Source: Amycolatopsis albispora (GTDB taxonomy: Bacteria > Actinomycetota > Actinomycetes > Mycobacteriales > Pseudonocardiaceae). Taken from it: a stretch of 64,000 bases of DNA. The stretch lies in assembly GCF_003312875.1 (NCBI RefSeq), contig NZ_CP015163.1, positions 3,658,001 to 3,722,000 of the forward strand. Reading direction: 5' to 3'. The stretch's first letter is position 1, and each line of letters begins with the position of its first letter. Below the pieces are notes generated by a model that searched no databases, was not told the DNA's origin, and saw nothing but the letters and a program-made list of their open reading frames with translations. Positions 57,325 through 64,000 of the stretch are shown here, piece by piece. A program made the position numbers and the translations under genes.

Positions 57325-58854
57325 TTACTTCGCGGCCACCCTGGCGGGTTCGCCCGGTTCGCCGGGCTTGGCCGTCGGCGCGTCGGTGGACAGCGAGTCC
57401 ACCAGCTGGTCGCGGTCCGGGGTGCGCTGCGAGAAGACCAGCCCGATCACCAGGAACAGCACCAGCGAGGTGAGCAGCGGGTAGGCCACCAGCGCCTCCT
57501 TCGGGATCTTCACCCCGTTCTGCTGCGAGATGTACAGGCTCGCCCACACCACCAGCCCGCTCAGCGTGGAGGTCAGCGCGGCCACCGGGCCCATCCGGCG
57601 GAACCACGGCAGCAGGCCCAGCATCAGCGGTACCGCGATCGGTCCCATCGTGGCCGCCACCAGGTCGACCACCACCTTGAGCACCCCGCCGTTGGTGTCC
57701 AGTGACAACGCGATCGCCATGCTCAGCCCGATGAACACGAACGTGGTGATCCGCGCCAGTTTCAGCTGCGCGTCCGCGCTCATCCGTTTCGCGCCCTTCC
57801 ACAGCCTGGGCAGCATGTCGCGGGTGATCACCGCCGAGATCACGTTGGCGTCCGAGGACACCATCGCCATGGTGTGCGAGAAGAACCCGGCCAGCACCAG
57901 CCCGATCATGCCGACCGGCAGCATCACCTTGCCCAGTTCGATGTAGGCGTCACCGGCGTTGGTCAGGTCCGGCACGATCAGCGGCGCGGCCCACATCGGG
58001 AAGAACAGCACCAGCGGCCAGACCAGCCACAGGAAGCTGGACAGCGCCGCGGACTTGCGGGCCGCCGCCCCGTCCGGCGCGGCCATGTAGCGCTGCGCCA
58101 GGTTCCACATGCCGCCGTTGTACTCCAGCGTCTTGATCACGAACAGCGCCATGAAGAAGGTCGAGGTGTACTCGCCGTTGAGCGGCTGGCTCCGGTCGGG
58201 CGGCAGCTGGTCCCAGATCTCCCACATGAACTGGATGCCGCCGAAGTGCGCGGCCACCGCCACGAACATCACGATGCCCGCCGCGGCCTGGATGATGAAC
58301 TGGCCGAAGTCGGTGAGCGCGTCGGCCCACAGCCCGCCCATCACCGAGTAGATCATGGTGACCACGCCGACCAGCAGGATGCCGACCTCGATCGGCACGC
58401 CGGCGAACCCGCGCAGCAGGATCGCCACCGCGGACCACTTCGCCGCGATGTCGACCACCTTGAGCACCGCACCGGACCACGCCATCACCTGCTGCGTCGG
58501 CACGTTGAAGCGCCGCGCCAGGTACTCCAGCGGGGAGGCCACGCCGTGCTTGGCGCGCAGCCGGTTCCAGCGGGCGGCGAACAGCCAGCTGCCGATGCCC
58601 ACGCCGACGCCGATGGTCAGCGCCCACCAGACGTAGACGGTCAGGCCCAGCCGGTAGGCCTCACTGGCGAACGCCACGAACATGACGGCGCTGTAGCCCG
58701 ACATGTGGTGCGAGATCCCGGACAGCCACCACGGCATCCGGCCGCCGGCGGTGAAGAAGTCGACCACGTTCTGGATGCGGTTCTTCGACCACAGGCCGAT
58801 CGCCACCATCACGAAGAAGTAAGCGCCGACCACTATCCAGTCGAGCGTCTCCAT
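57325..58854 (-). CDS. Sodium:solute symporter family protein
   Basis: The 509-residue membrane protein has about 13 helices of the SSS fold. It has WIVVGAYFFVMVAIGLW at the start, the family pattern GISHHMSGYSAVMFV, MGGLWADALTDFGQFIIQ and GFFSHTMAMVSSDANVISAVITRDM. A hydrophilic tail of about 35 residues follows. GGGAGG precedes the ATG. The closest described families carry sugars, choline, proline or monocarboxylates; the substrate cannot be told. A 240-bp upstream gap carries candidate control sites (58889-58967). Confidence 0.9.
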   Translation of the reverse strand: METLDWIVVGAYFFVMVAIGLWSKNRIQNVVDFFTAGGRMPWWLSGISHHMSGYSAVMFVAFASEAYRLGLTVYVWWALTIGVGVGIGSWLFAARWNRLRAKHGVASPLEYLARRFNVPTQQVMAWSGAVLKVVDIAAKWSAVAILLRGFAGVPIEVGILLVGVVTMIYSVMGGLWADALTDFGQFIIQAAAGIVMFVAVAAHFGGIQFMWEIWDQLPPDRSQPLNGEYTSTFFMALFVIKTLEYNGGMWNLAQRYMAAPDGAAARKSAALSSFLWLVWPLVLFFPMWAAPLIVPDLTNAGDAYIELGKVMLPVGMIGLVLAGFFSHTMAMVSSDANVISAVITRDMLPRLWKGAKRMSADAQLKLARITTFVFIGLSMAIALSLDTNGGVLKVVVDLVAATMGPIAVPLMLGLLPWFRRMGPVAALTSTLSGLVVWASLYISQQNGVKIPKEALVAYPLLTSLVLFLVIGLVFSQRTPDRDQLVDSLSTDAPTAKPGEPGEPARVAAK

Positions 58855-58888
58855 CGCACCTCCCTGAGTTCACCCGCGCGAGTTGTGT

Positions 58889-58967
58889 GACGTACGTCTT
58901 ACGAGGGGATTTCGGTCGTTGGAAGTCTCGGCTGGGAAGTGAATCACACTTGTGACTTACTTTCACA
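58889..58967. promoter_or_regulatory. Candidate operators upstream of the symporter gene
   Basis: GACGTACGTC (58889-58898) is a perfect 10-bp palindrome 35 bp upstream of the symporter ATG. TCACACTTGTGA (58944-58955) is another perfect palindrome. TGTGACTTACTTTCACA (58951-58967) is a CRP-like TGTGA...TCACA pair with 7 rather than 6 bases between. No regulator gene is adjacent. Confidence 0.4.
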
Positions 58968-59062
58968 TACATGAACACTTTCCAGGCGTGCGGAAGCGCC
59001 GGTGGGGCGGGCACAGCCGGATTTCACCCGTTCGGCCGCGCGAGCGGACGACGGGTCAGGGA

Positions 59063-59099
59063 CTAGCTCGGTACTAGCGCTGTCCTAGCTCAGGGCTAG
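59063..59099. repeat. Four CTAG sites spaced exactly 11 bp
   Basis: CTAG occurs at 59063, 59074, 59085 and 59096, giving the units CTAGCTCGGTA, CTAGCGCTGTC, CTAGCTCAGGG and CTAG. The last overlaps the stop codon of the Rv2175c-like gene. One site per helical turn on the same face suggests cooperative protein binding. It lies about 210-245 bp upstream of the symporter gene. Confidence 0.6.
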
Positions 59100-59464
59100 A
59101 AGGCCATCGCCTGCGCGCGGCGCTTGACCTCGGTGCCGTGGCTGGTGCGCAACGCGTTGATCGGCGTGGTGCCGGGCAGCGTCTCGTCCGCGGCGAACAG
59201 CCAGCGGAGCATCTCGGTGCGGCCGAACCCGGCGTCGGCCAGCACGGTGATGGTGCCGCCGAGGCCCTTCACGATCGCGCCTCCGACCAGGAAGTCCGCC
59301 GGGACCATCAGCTCGCCGTCGCGCCGGACGGCGATCAGCTGGCCGTCCCGCAGCAGCTGCCGGACCTTGTTGGCCGACTGGCCCAGCGCGGCGGCCACTT
59401 CGGCCACCCCGAGCACGGCCACCCCGGCCTCGAGCACGTCATCAGCGACAGGAATCGCACTCAC
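59096..59464 (-). CDS. Rv2175c-like DNA-binding protein, probable PknL substrate
   Basis: The 122-residue protein has a winged helix-turn-helix (VLGVAEVAAALGQSANKVRQLL with RDGQLIAVRRDGELMVPADFL) and a C-terminal part FGRTEMLRWLFAADETLPGTTPINALR. In M. tuberculosis Rv2175c is phosphorylated by the kinase encoded next to it, PknL, which reduces DNA binding. The same divergent pair is present here, so that control is likely to be conserved. GTG at 59464 is used; GTG at 59473 would add three residues. Confidence 0.9.
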   Translation of the reverse strand: MSAIPVADDVLEAGVAVLGVAEVAAALGQSANKVRQLLRDGQLIAVRRDGELMVPADFLVGGAIVKGLGGTITVLADAGFGRTEMLRWLFAADETLPGTTPINALRTSHGTEVKRRAQAMAF

Positions 59465-59587
59465 ACCCGACACTGTGCCACAGCGAGCCCTCCGGCACCG
59501 ATGGCGTAACGAAACCTCAACAAGGCCAACCATCACCCGGCAGGGCACGTCCCCAGGTGCATGGGCACATCCGTACGATCGTCAACC

Positions 59588-61621
59588 GTGACACGCACGG
59601 AAACCAGCCTGGTCGGCACGCTGCTCGACCGGCGGTATCGGGTCGACCGGCTGCTCGCCCGCGGTGGCATGTCCTCGGTGTACCGCGGCGTGGACACCCG
59701 GCTGGACCGGCCCGTGGCGATCAAGGTCATGGACCCGCGGTTCGCCGACGACCGCTCCTTTGTGGACCGCTTCGAGCGCGAAGCGCGGTCGGCGGCCAAG
59801 CTGCACCACCCGAACGTGGTCGCCGTGCACGACCAGGGCCTGGACAACTCCGCCGAAGTCGGCCGCGCCTTCCTGGTGATGGAACTGGTCGACGGCGGCA
59901 CGCTGCGTGAGGTGCTCACCGAGCGGGGGCCGCTGGACATCGCGCTGGCGCTGTCGGTGGCCGAGCCGGTGCTCGCCGCGCTCGCCGCCGCGCACCGCGC
60001 CGGGCTGGTGCACCGCGACGTCAAACCCGAGAACGTGCTCATCGGCCGCGGCGGCCAGCTCGGCGCCGGCGTGGTGAAGGTGGGCGACTTCGGCCTGGTC
60101 CGCGCCGTGGCCAGCGCGGGAACCACCAGCTCCAGCGTCATTCTCGGCACGGTCGCCTACCTCTCCCCCGAGCAGGTCACGCTCGGCGCGGCGAGCGTGC
60201 GCGGCGACGTGTACTCCGCGGGCATCCTGCTCTACGAGATGCTCACCGGGCAGACCCCGTACACCGGCGACACGGCGATTTCGGTGGCCTACCGGCACGT
60301 GAACGACGACGTACCGGCGCCGAGCCAGGTCCGCCCCGGCATTCCGCCCGCGCTGGACCAGCTCGTCCTGCGGGCCACCCGCCGCGATCCGGAGGCCCGG
60401 CCCGCCGACGCGGGCGCCTTCCTCGACGAACTCCTGCGGGTGCGTGCCGAGCTGGGCATTCAGCCGGTTCCGGTGCCGGTGCCGCCGCCCCCGGACGTGG
60501 ACCACGAATCCGACGTGGAGAAGACCACCCCGCACCTGGCCGCGATCGCCGCCGCGCCGACCGCCCCGGCCGTGCCCGCCGTGCAGCCGACGGCCGGGCC
60601 GCGGGCCACGAAGATGTACGACCGGCCGGTGCCACCACCGCCACCGCACCAGCCGCCAGCGCACCAGCCGCCGCCGTCGCCGCCCACCGGCACGCCCGCC
60701 TACCAGGAGCCACCGCCCCCGCGCAACCGGCGGCGGATGTACCTGCTGATCGGGCTGGTCGTGGTGCTGCTCGGTGGCACGATCGGCGCGGCGTCCTGGT
60801 GGTACTCCGGCGGCCGGTACGCCGAGGTGCCGAAGCTGGCCGGCATGTCGCAGGCCGAGGCGGGCGACGCGTTGCGCGCGGTCCAGCTGAACCCGGCCTA
60901 CACCAAGGAACTGCACAACACGGTGCCCGCGGGCACGGTCATCCGGACCGATCCCGACGCCGGTGCCGAGGTGTTGCTCGACGAGCAGGTGTCGGTGGTC
61001 GTCTCCGAGGGCCAGCCGGTGGTGCCCGACATCAAGCCGGGCGCCGACCCGGCCACCGCGGAGCAGTCGATCCGGCTGGTCAAGCTGGAGCCGAAGCTGG
61101 ACCCGGCGCTCGACGACTACAGCCCGACCGTGCCCAAGGGCGCGGTGGTCAAGGTGCAGCCGACCCCGGGCAGCAAGGCCAACATCGGCGACCCGGTGTC
61201 GATCGGGCTGTCCAAGGGCCCGCCGCCGCTGCCGGTGCCGGACGTCACCGGCAAGAGCAAGGACGAGGCGTTCAAGGCGCTGACCGACGCCGGGTTCCAG
61301 CCGTTCCAGGCCGGTGAGGAGTTCGTGCAGAACGTGCCGGCCGGCAAGGTCAGCCGGACCAGCCCGCCCGGCGGCACCGTGGTGACCGGCGGGGACAAGC
61401 GGATCGGCGTGTACCTCTCCAGCGCGGTGCAGGTGCCGAACGTGGTCGGCCGCTCACCGAAGGAAGCGGCGAAGATCCTGCGCGAGGCCGGGCTCGACCC
61501 GGACTTCAAGCGCGGCAAGGACGACGAGGGCAACGACTTCAACCTGGTGCTGGAGACCGATCCACCGGCAGGCACCCCGGTCGGCAAGGGGACCAAGATC
61601 AAGATCAGGACGTTCCTGTGA
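59588..61621 (+). CDS. pknL: Serine/threonine protein kinase PknL with four PASTA domains
   Basis: The 677-residue receptor kinase has a cytoplasmic kinase domain: catalytic Lys in VAIKVMD (about residue 46), HRDVKPEN (about 141) and DFGLV (about 167). A Pro-rich linker, one membrane helix (about 384-404, MYLLIGLVVVLLGGTIGAA) and four external PASTA domains starting near residues 411, 478, 549 and 614 follow. PASTA domains sense peptidoglycan fragments. GTG at 59588 is chosen since TACGAT lies 8 nt before it; ATG at 59561 would add 9 residues. The downstream gene overlaps its stop. Confidence 0.95.
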   Translation: MTRTETSLVGTLLDRRYRVDRLLARGGMSSVYRGVDTRLDRPVAIKVMDPRFADDRSFVDRFEREARSAAKLHHPNVVAVHDQGLDNSAEVGRAFLVMELVDGGTLREVLTERGPLDIALALSVAEPVLAALAAAHRAGLVHRDVKPENVLIGRGGQLGAGVVKVGDFGLVRAVASAGTTSSSVILGTVAYLSPEQVTLGAASVRGDVYSAGILLYEMLTGQTPYTGDTAISVAYRHVNDDVPAPSQVRPGIPPALDQLVLRATRRDPEARPADAGAFLDELLRVRAELGIQPVPVPVPPPPDVDHESDVEKTTPHLAAIAAAPTAPAVPAVQPTAGPRATKMYDRPVPPPPPHQPPAHQPPPSPPTGTPAYQEPPPPRNRRRMYLLIGLVVVLLGGTIGAASWWYSGGRYAEVPKLAGMSQAEAGDALRAVQLNPAYTKELHNTVPAGTVIRTDPDAGAEVLLDEQVSVVVSEGQPVVPDIKPGADPATAEQSIRLVKLEPKLDPALDDYSPTVPKGAVVKVQPTPGSKANIGDPVSIGLSKGPPPLPVPDVTGKSKDEAFKALTDAGFQPFQAGEEFVQNVPAGKVSRTSPPGGTVVTGGDKRIGVYLSSAVQVPNVVGRSPKEAAKILREAGLDPDFKRGKDDEGNDFNLVLETDPPAGTPVGKGTKIKIRTFL

Positions 61622-61824
61622 TCGGCAGCCGCGGCCGGGTCACCGGCACCATCGGACCCGGCCTGATCGGCGAGGTGCTGCTGTCCGTGCGGGGTGGCAC
61701 GGAGGCGTTCTACGCCTACCCGGCCGACGGTGAAGAACGATTTGAAAACGGAACCCAGGTCCTGGTGGTGGACTTCGAGGCGCCGCGTACGGTCTACGTC
61801 CAGCGCTGGCAGCCACTCGTCTGA
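61618..61824 (+). CDS. Small OB-fold-like (NfeD C-terminal-like) protein
   Basis: The 68-residue protein is beta-rich: MIGSRGRVTGTIGPGLIGEV, LLSVRGGTEAFYAYPADGEE and QVLVVDFEAPRTVYVQRW. This resembles the OB domain of NfeD proteins, which usually partner SPFH/flotillin proteins, and a flotillin gene starts 29 bp later. GTG at 61618 overlaps the pknL stop (GTGA). The membrane part of NfeD is missing. The assignment rests on pattern and neighbour. Confidence 0.75.
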   Translation: MIGSRGRVTGTIGPGLIGEVLLSVRGGTEAFYAYPADGEERFENGTQVLVVDFEAPRTVYVQRWQPLV

Positions 61825-61853
61825 CCAGCCACTTCTGACTGGGGGAGACTGAC

Positions 61854-63350
61854 GTGGATCCGCTGATCCTCGCCGGCGTTGTCGTCGGCGCCATCATCGT
61901 GCTGTTCGTCCTGCTGCGCATGCTGTACAAGGTCGCCGAGCCCAACGAGGCGCTGATCATCTCGGGCTGGGGCGTGCGCGTGCAGCGCTCGGAAACCGCG
62001 GACAGCCTGGGGTTCAAGATCATCACCGGCAAGGGCGTGCTGGTGATCCCCGGCTTCCAGACCGCGCGGCGGCTGTCGCTGGACACCAGGGGCGCCAACC
62101 TGCAGGTCTCGTGCGTGACCAAGCAGGGCCTGCCGGTGACCGTGCGGGCGGTGGTGATCTACAAGGTGGGCGACGACTTCGCCTCGATCGCCAACGCCGC
62201 GCGCCGGTTCCTCGACCAGCAGGACGGCATGAACAACACCATCCACGAGCTGTTCGCCGGGCACCTGCGCTCGATCGTCGGCGGGCTGACCATCGAGGAG
62301 ATGATCCACAACCGGGACGCGCTCACCGGGGAGATCCGCAGTTCCTCGGCGAACGAGATGATCAAGCTCGGGCTGGTGGTGGACTCGCTGCAGATCCAGG
62401 AGATCGACGACGAGTCGGGTTACATCCTGAACCTGGGCAAGCCGCACGCGGCCGCGGTGGCCGCCTCCGCCCGCATCGCCGAGGCGCAGCGCGACCAGGA
62501 GGCCACCGAGGCCGAGCAGGTCGCCGCCGCGCAGAAGGCGGGCGCGATCCGCGAGAGCGAGATCAAGCAGGCCGGGTTCCAGGCCGAAGTGGACCAGGCG
62601 CGGGCGAAGGCGGGCCAGTCGGGTCCGCTGGCCGAGGCGACCGCCCGCCAGGAGGTCGTGGTGCAGGAGACCAGGGCGGCGGAGCTGGAGGCCGCGCTGG
62701 CCGAGCAGCGGCTGCAGTCGGAGGTCCGCAAGCCCGCCGACGCGCGCGCCTACGACACCAGGACCTCCGCGGACGCCGAGCGCGACGCGGCGATCGCCAA
62801 GGCGCAGGCCGAGGCCAAGGAGACCGAGCTGCGGGCGGCGGCCGACGCGACCAAGGTGAAGACCGCCGCCGAGGCCGAAGCGCAGGCCACCAAGGCACGC
62901 GGTGAAGCGAGCGCCGCGGCGACGAGGGCAACCGGTGACGCCCAGGCGCACGCGGCGAAGGCACAGGGCCTGGCCGAGGCCGAAGCCGCCAGGGCGAAGG
63001 GTCTCGCCGACGCCGAGGCGGCCAAGGCGAAGGGCCTCGCCGAGGCGGACGCCATCAAGGCGCGGGCCGCGGCGCTGGCGGAGAACCAGGAAGCCGTGGT
63101 GGCGCAGCAGCTGGCCGAACGCTGGCCGGAGATCGTCGAAGCCGGGGCGAAGGCCTTCGGCAGCGTGGACCACATGGTGGTGCTCAACGGCGCCGACGGT
63201 GTGTCCGACATGTTCAGCAAGGCGCTCTCGCTGGGCGGCACCGGACTCGGCCTGGCCCGCCAGCTGATGGAGGCGATGGGCCAGACCAGCAAGCCGGTGG
63301 AGCCGGAGGCCAACGGCTCGGTGGTGCCCACCACCACCGACCTGCGCTGA
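61854..63350 (+). CDS. SPFH/flotillin-like protein
   Basis: The 498-residue protein has an N-terminal membrane helix (LILAGVVVGAIIVLFVLLRML), an SPFH domain (about 28-190; NEALIISGWGVRVQ, PVTVRAVVIYKVGDD, LRSIVGGLTIEEMIHNRD) and a very long Ala/Glu/Lys/Gln coiled coil (about 200-410) with repeated KAKGLAEAEA-like units, then an end region WPEIVEAGAKAFGSVDHMVVLNG. Flotillins scaffold membrane microdomains. GTG at 61854 follows GGGGAG at 6 nt. Likely an operon with pknL and the OB-fold gene, linking the kinase to membrane organisation. Confidence 0.93.
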   Translation: MDPLILAGVVVGAIIVLFVLLRMLYKVAEPNEALIISGWGVRVQRSETADSLGFKIITGKGVLVIPGFQTARRLSLDTRGANLQVSCVTKQGLPVTVRAVVIYKVGDDFASIANAARRFLDQQDGMNNTIHELFAGHLRSIVGGLTIEEMIHNRDALTGEIRSSSANEMIKLGLVVDSLQIQEIDDESGYILNLGKPHAAAVAASARIAEAQRDQEATEAEQVAAAQKAGAIRESEIKQAGFQAEVDQARAKAGQSGPLAEATARQEVVVQETRAAELEAALAEQRLQSEVRKPADARAYDTRTSADAERDAAIAKAQAEAKETELRAAADATKVKTAAEAEAQATKARGEASAAATRATGDAQAHAAKAQGLAEAEAARAKGLADAEAAKAKGLAEADAIKARAAALAENQEAVVAQQLAERWPEIVEAGAKAFGSVDHMVVLNGADGVSDMFSKALSLGGTGLGLARQLMEAMGQTSKPVEPEANGSVVPTTTDLR

Positions 63351-63419
63351 ACCGATCGCGGGCTGGACACGTATTTCCCGCCGACCGATGAGTTCGCCGC
63401 CCGCGTCCGGTCAATACCG

Positions 63420-63448
63420 CTGACGGAGCCATCTGGGCGGCCTAGGAT
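63420..63448 (+). promoter_or_regulatory. Promoter of the sigma factor gene
   Basis: A -35-like CTGACG (63420-63425), a 17-bp spacer and a -10 TAGGAT (63443-63448) lie about 25 bp before the start codon, with GGGAGG in between. Confidence 0.5.
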
Positions 63449-63471
63449 TCGGCAAGGCGGGAGGAAAGGTC

Positions 63472-64000
<529 letters not shown>

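Overview
The window is high-GC actinobacterial chromosome, most likely from Pseudonocardiaceae (Amycolatopsis or a close relative). The evidence is the codon usage, the mycothiol-type and F420-type enzymes, the many starts that lack a Shine-Dalgarno and sit 6-8 nt after a TANNNT box, and gene order matching the Mycobacterium tuberculosis blocks Rv2718c-Rv2738c and Rv2172c-Rv2176. Almost all of it is core genome. I see no rRNA, tRNA, prophage, complete insertion sequence or CRISPR array. The species call is an inference from style and synteny.

Left block (1-15613). It starts inside a B12-dependent ribonucleotide reductase gene, nrdJ, that is interrupted by an intein at its first active-site cysteine; nrdR lies upstream with a promoter and NrdR box. 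Then come a LysM/ChiZ-like division inhibitor and lexA, divergent over three LexA boxes, a secreted beta-propeller protein, hflX, a winged-helix regulator with an exporter, and the operon extradiol-dioxygenase-like gene/miaA/dapF. After these lie a DUF349 coiled-coil protein, an FCD-only regulator, a membrane protein/miaB pair and a MazEF-like module.

Transport and central carbon (15700-29742). An orphan TAXI-type binding lipoprotein converges on a histidine kinase/response regulator pair (GluK/GluR-like) that is divergent from gluABCD glutamate uptake. Next is the Sdh1-type succinate dehydrogenase operon, divergent from edd-eda (Entner-Doudoroff) and a VOC protein. The shared intergenic region carries two good promoters and two CRP-like palindromes.

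SOS block (29757-44050). recX and recA are separated by about 1.46 kb of repeat-rich non-coding DNA. Then follow DUF3046, a membrane Hsp70-like protein, the very long helicase Lhr, peptide deformylase, an ACT-GNAT fusion, a VOC protein, a 157-bp MITE-like element, and a HEPN/maleylpyruvate-isomerase-like gene pair whose upstream region holds a perfect LexA box.

Right block (44140-64000). A YbaK/acetyltransferase pair is followed by an EamA transporter, a PLP dehydratase divergent from a LysR regulator, a DUF885 peptidase and metF. Next are azlCD divergent from a CGNR regulator, the carotenoid operon (GGPP synthase, crtI, crtB) ending in an F420-type oxidoreductase, and a sodium:solute symporter. 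An Rv2175c-like DNA-binding protein is divergent from pknL, a four-PASTA serine/threonine kinase, which runs into a small beta-rich protein and an SPFH/flotillin. The window ends in an ECF sigma factor gene.

The least described material is non-coding: three copies of one palindrome, all in convergent 3'-3' gaps; the recA-recX repeats; the MITE-like element; hairpin repeats upstream of nrdR; and four CTAG sites spaced exactly 11 bp apart.
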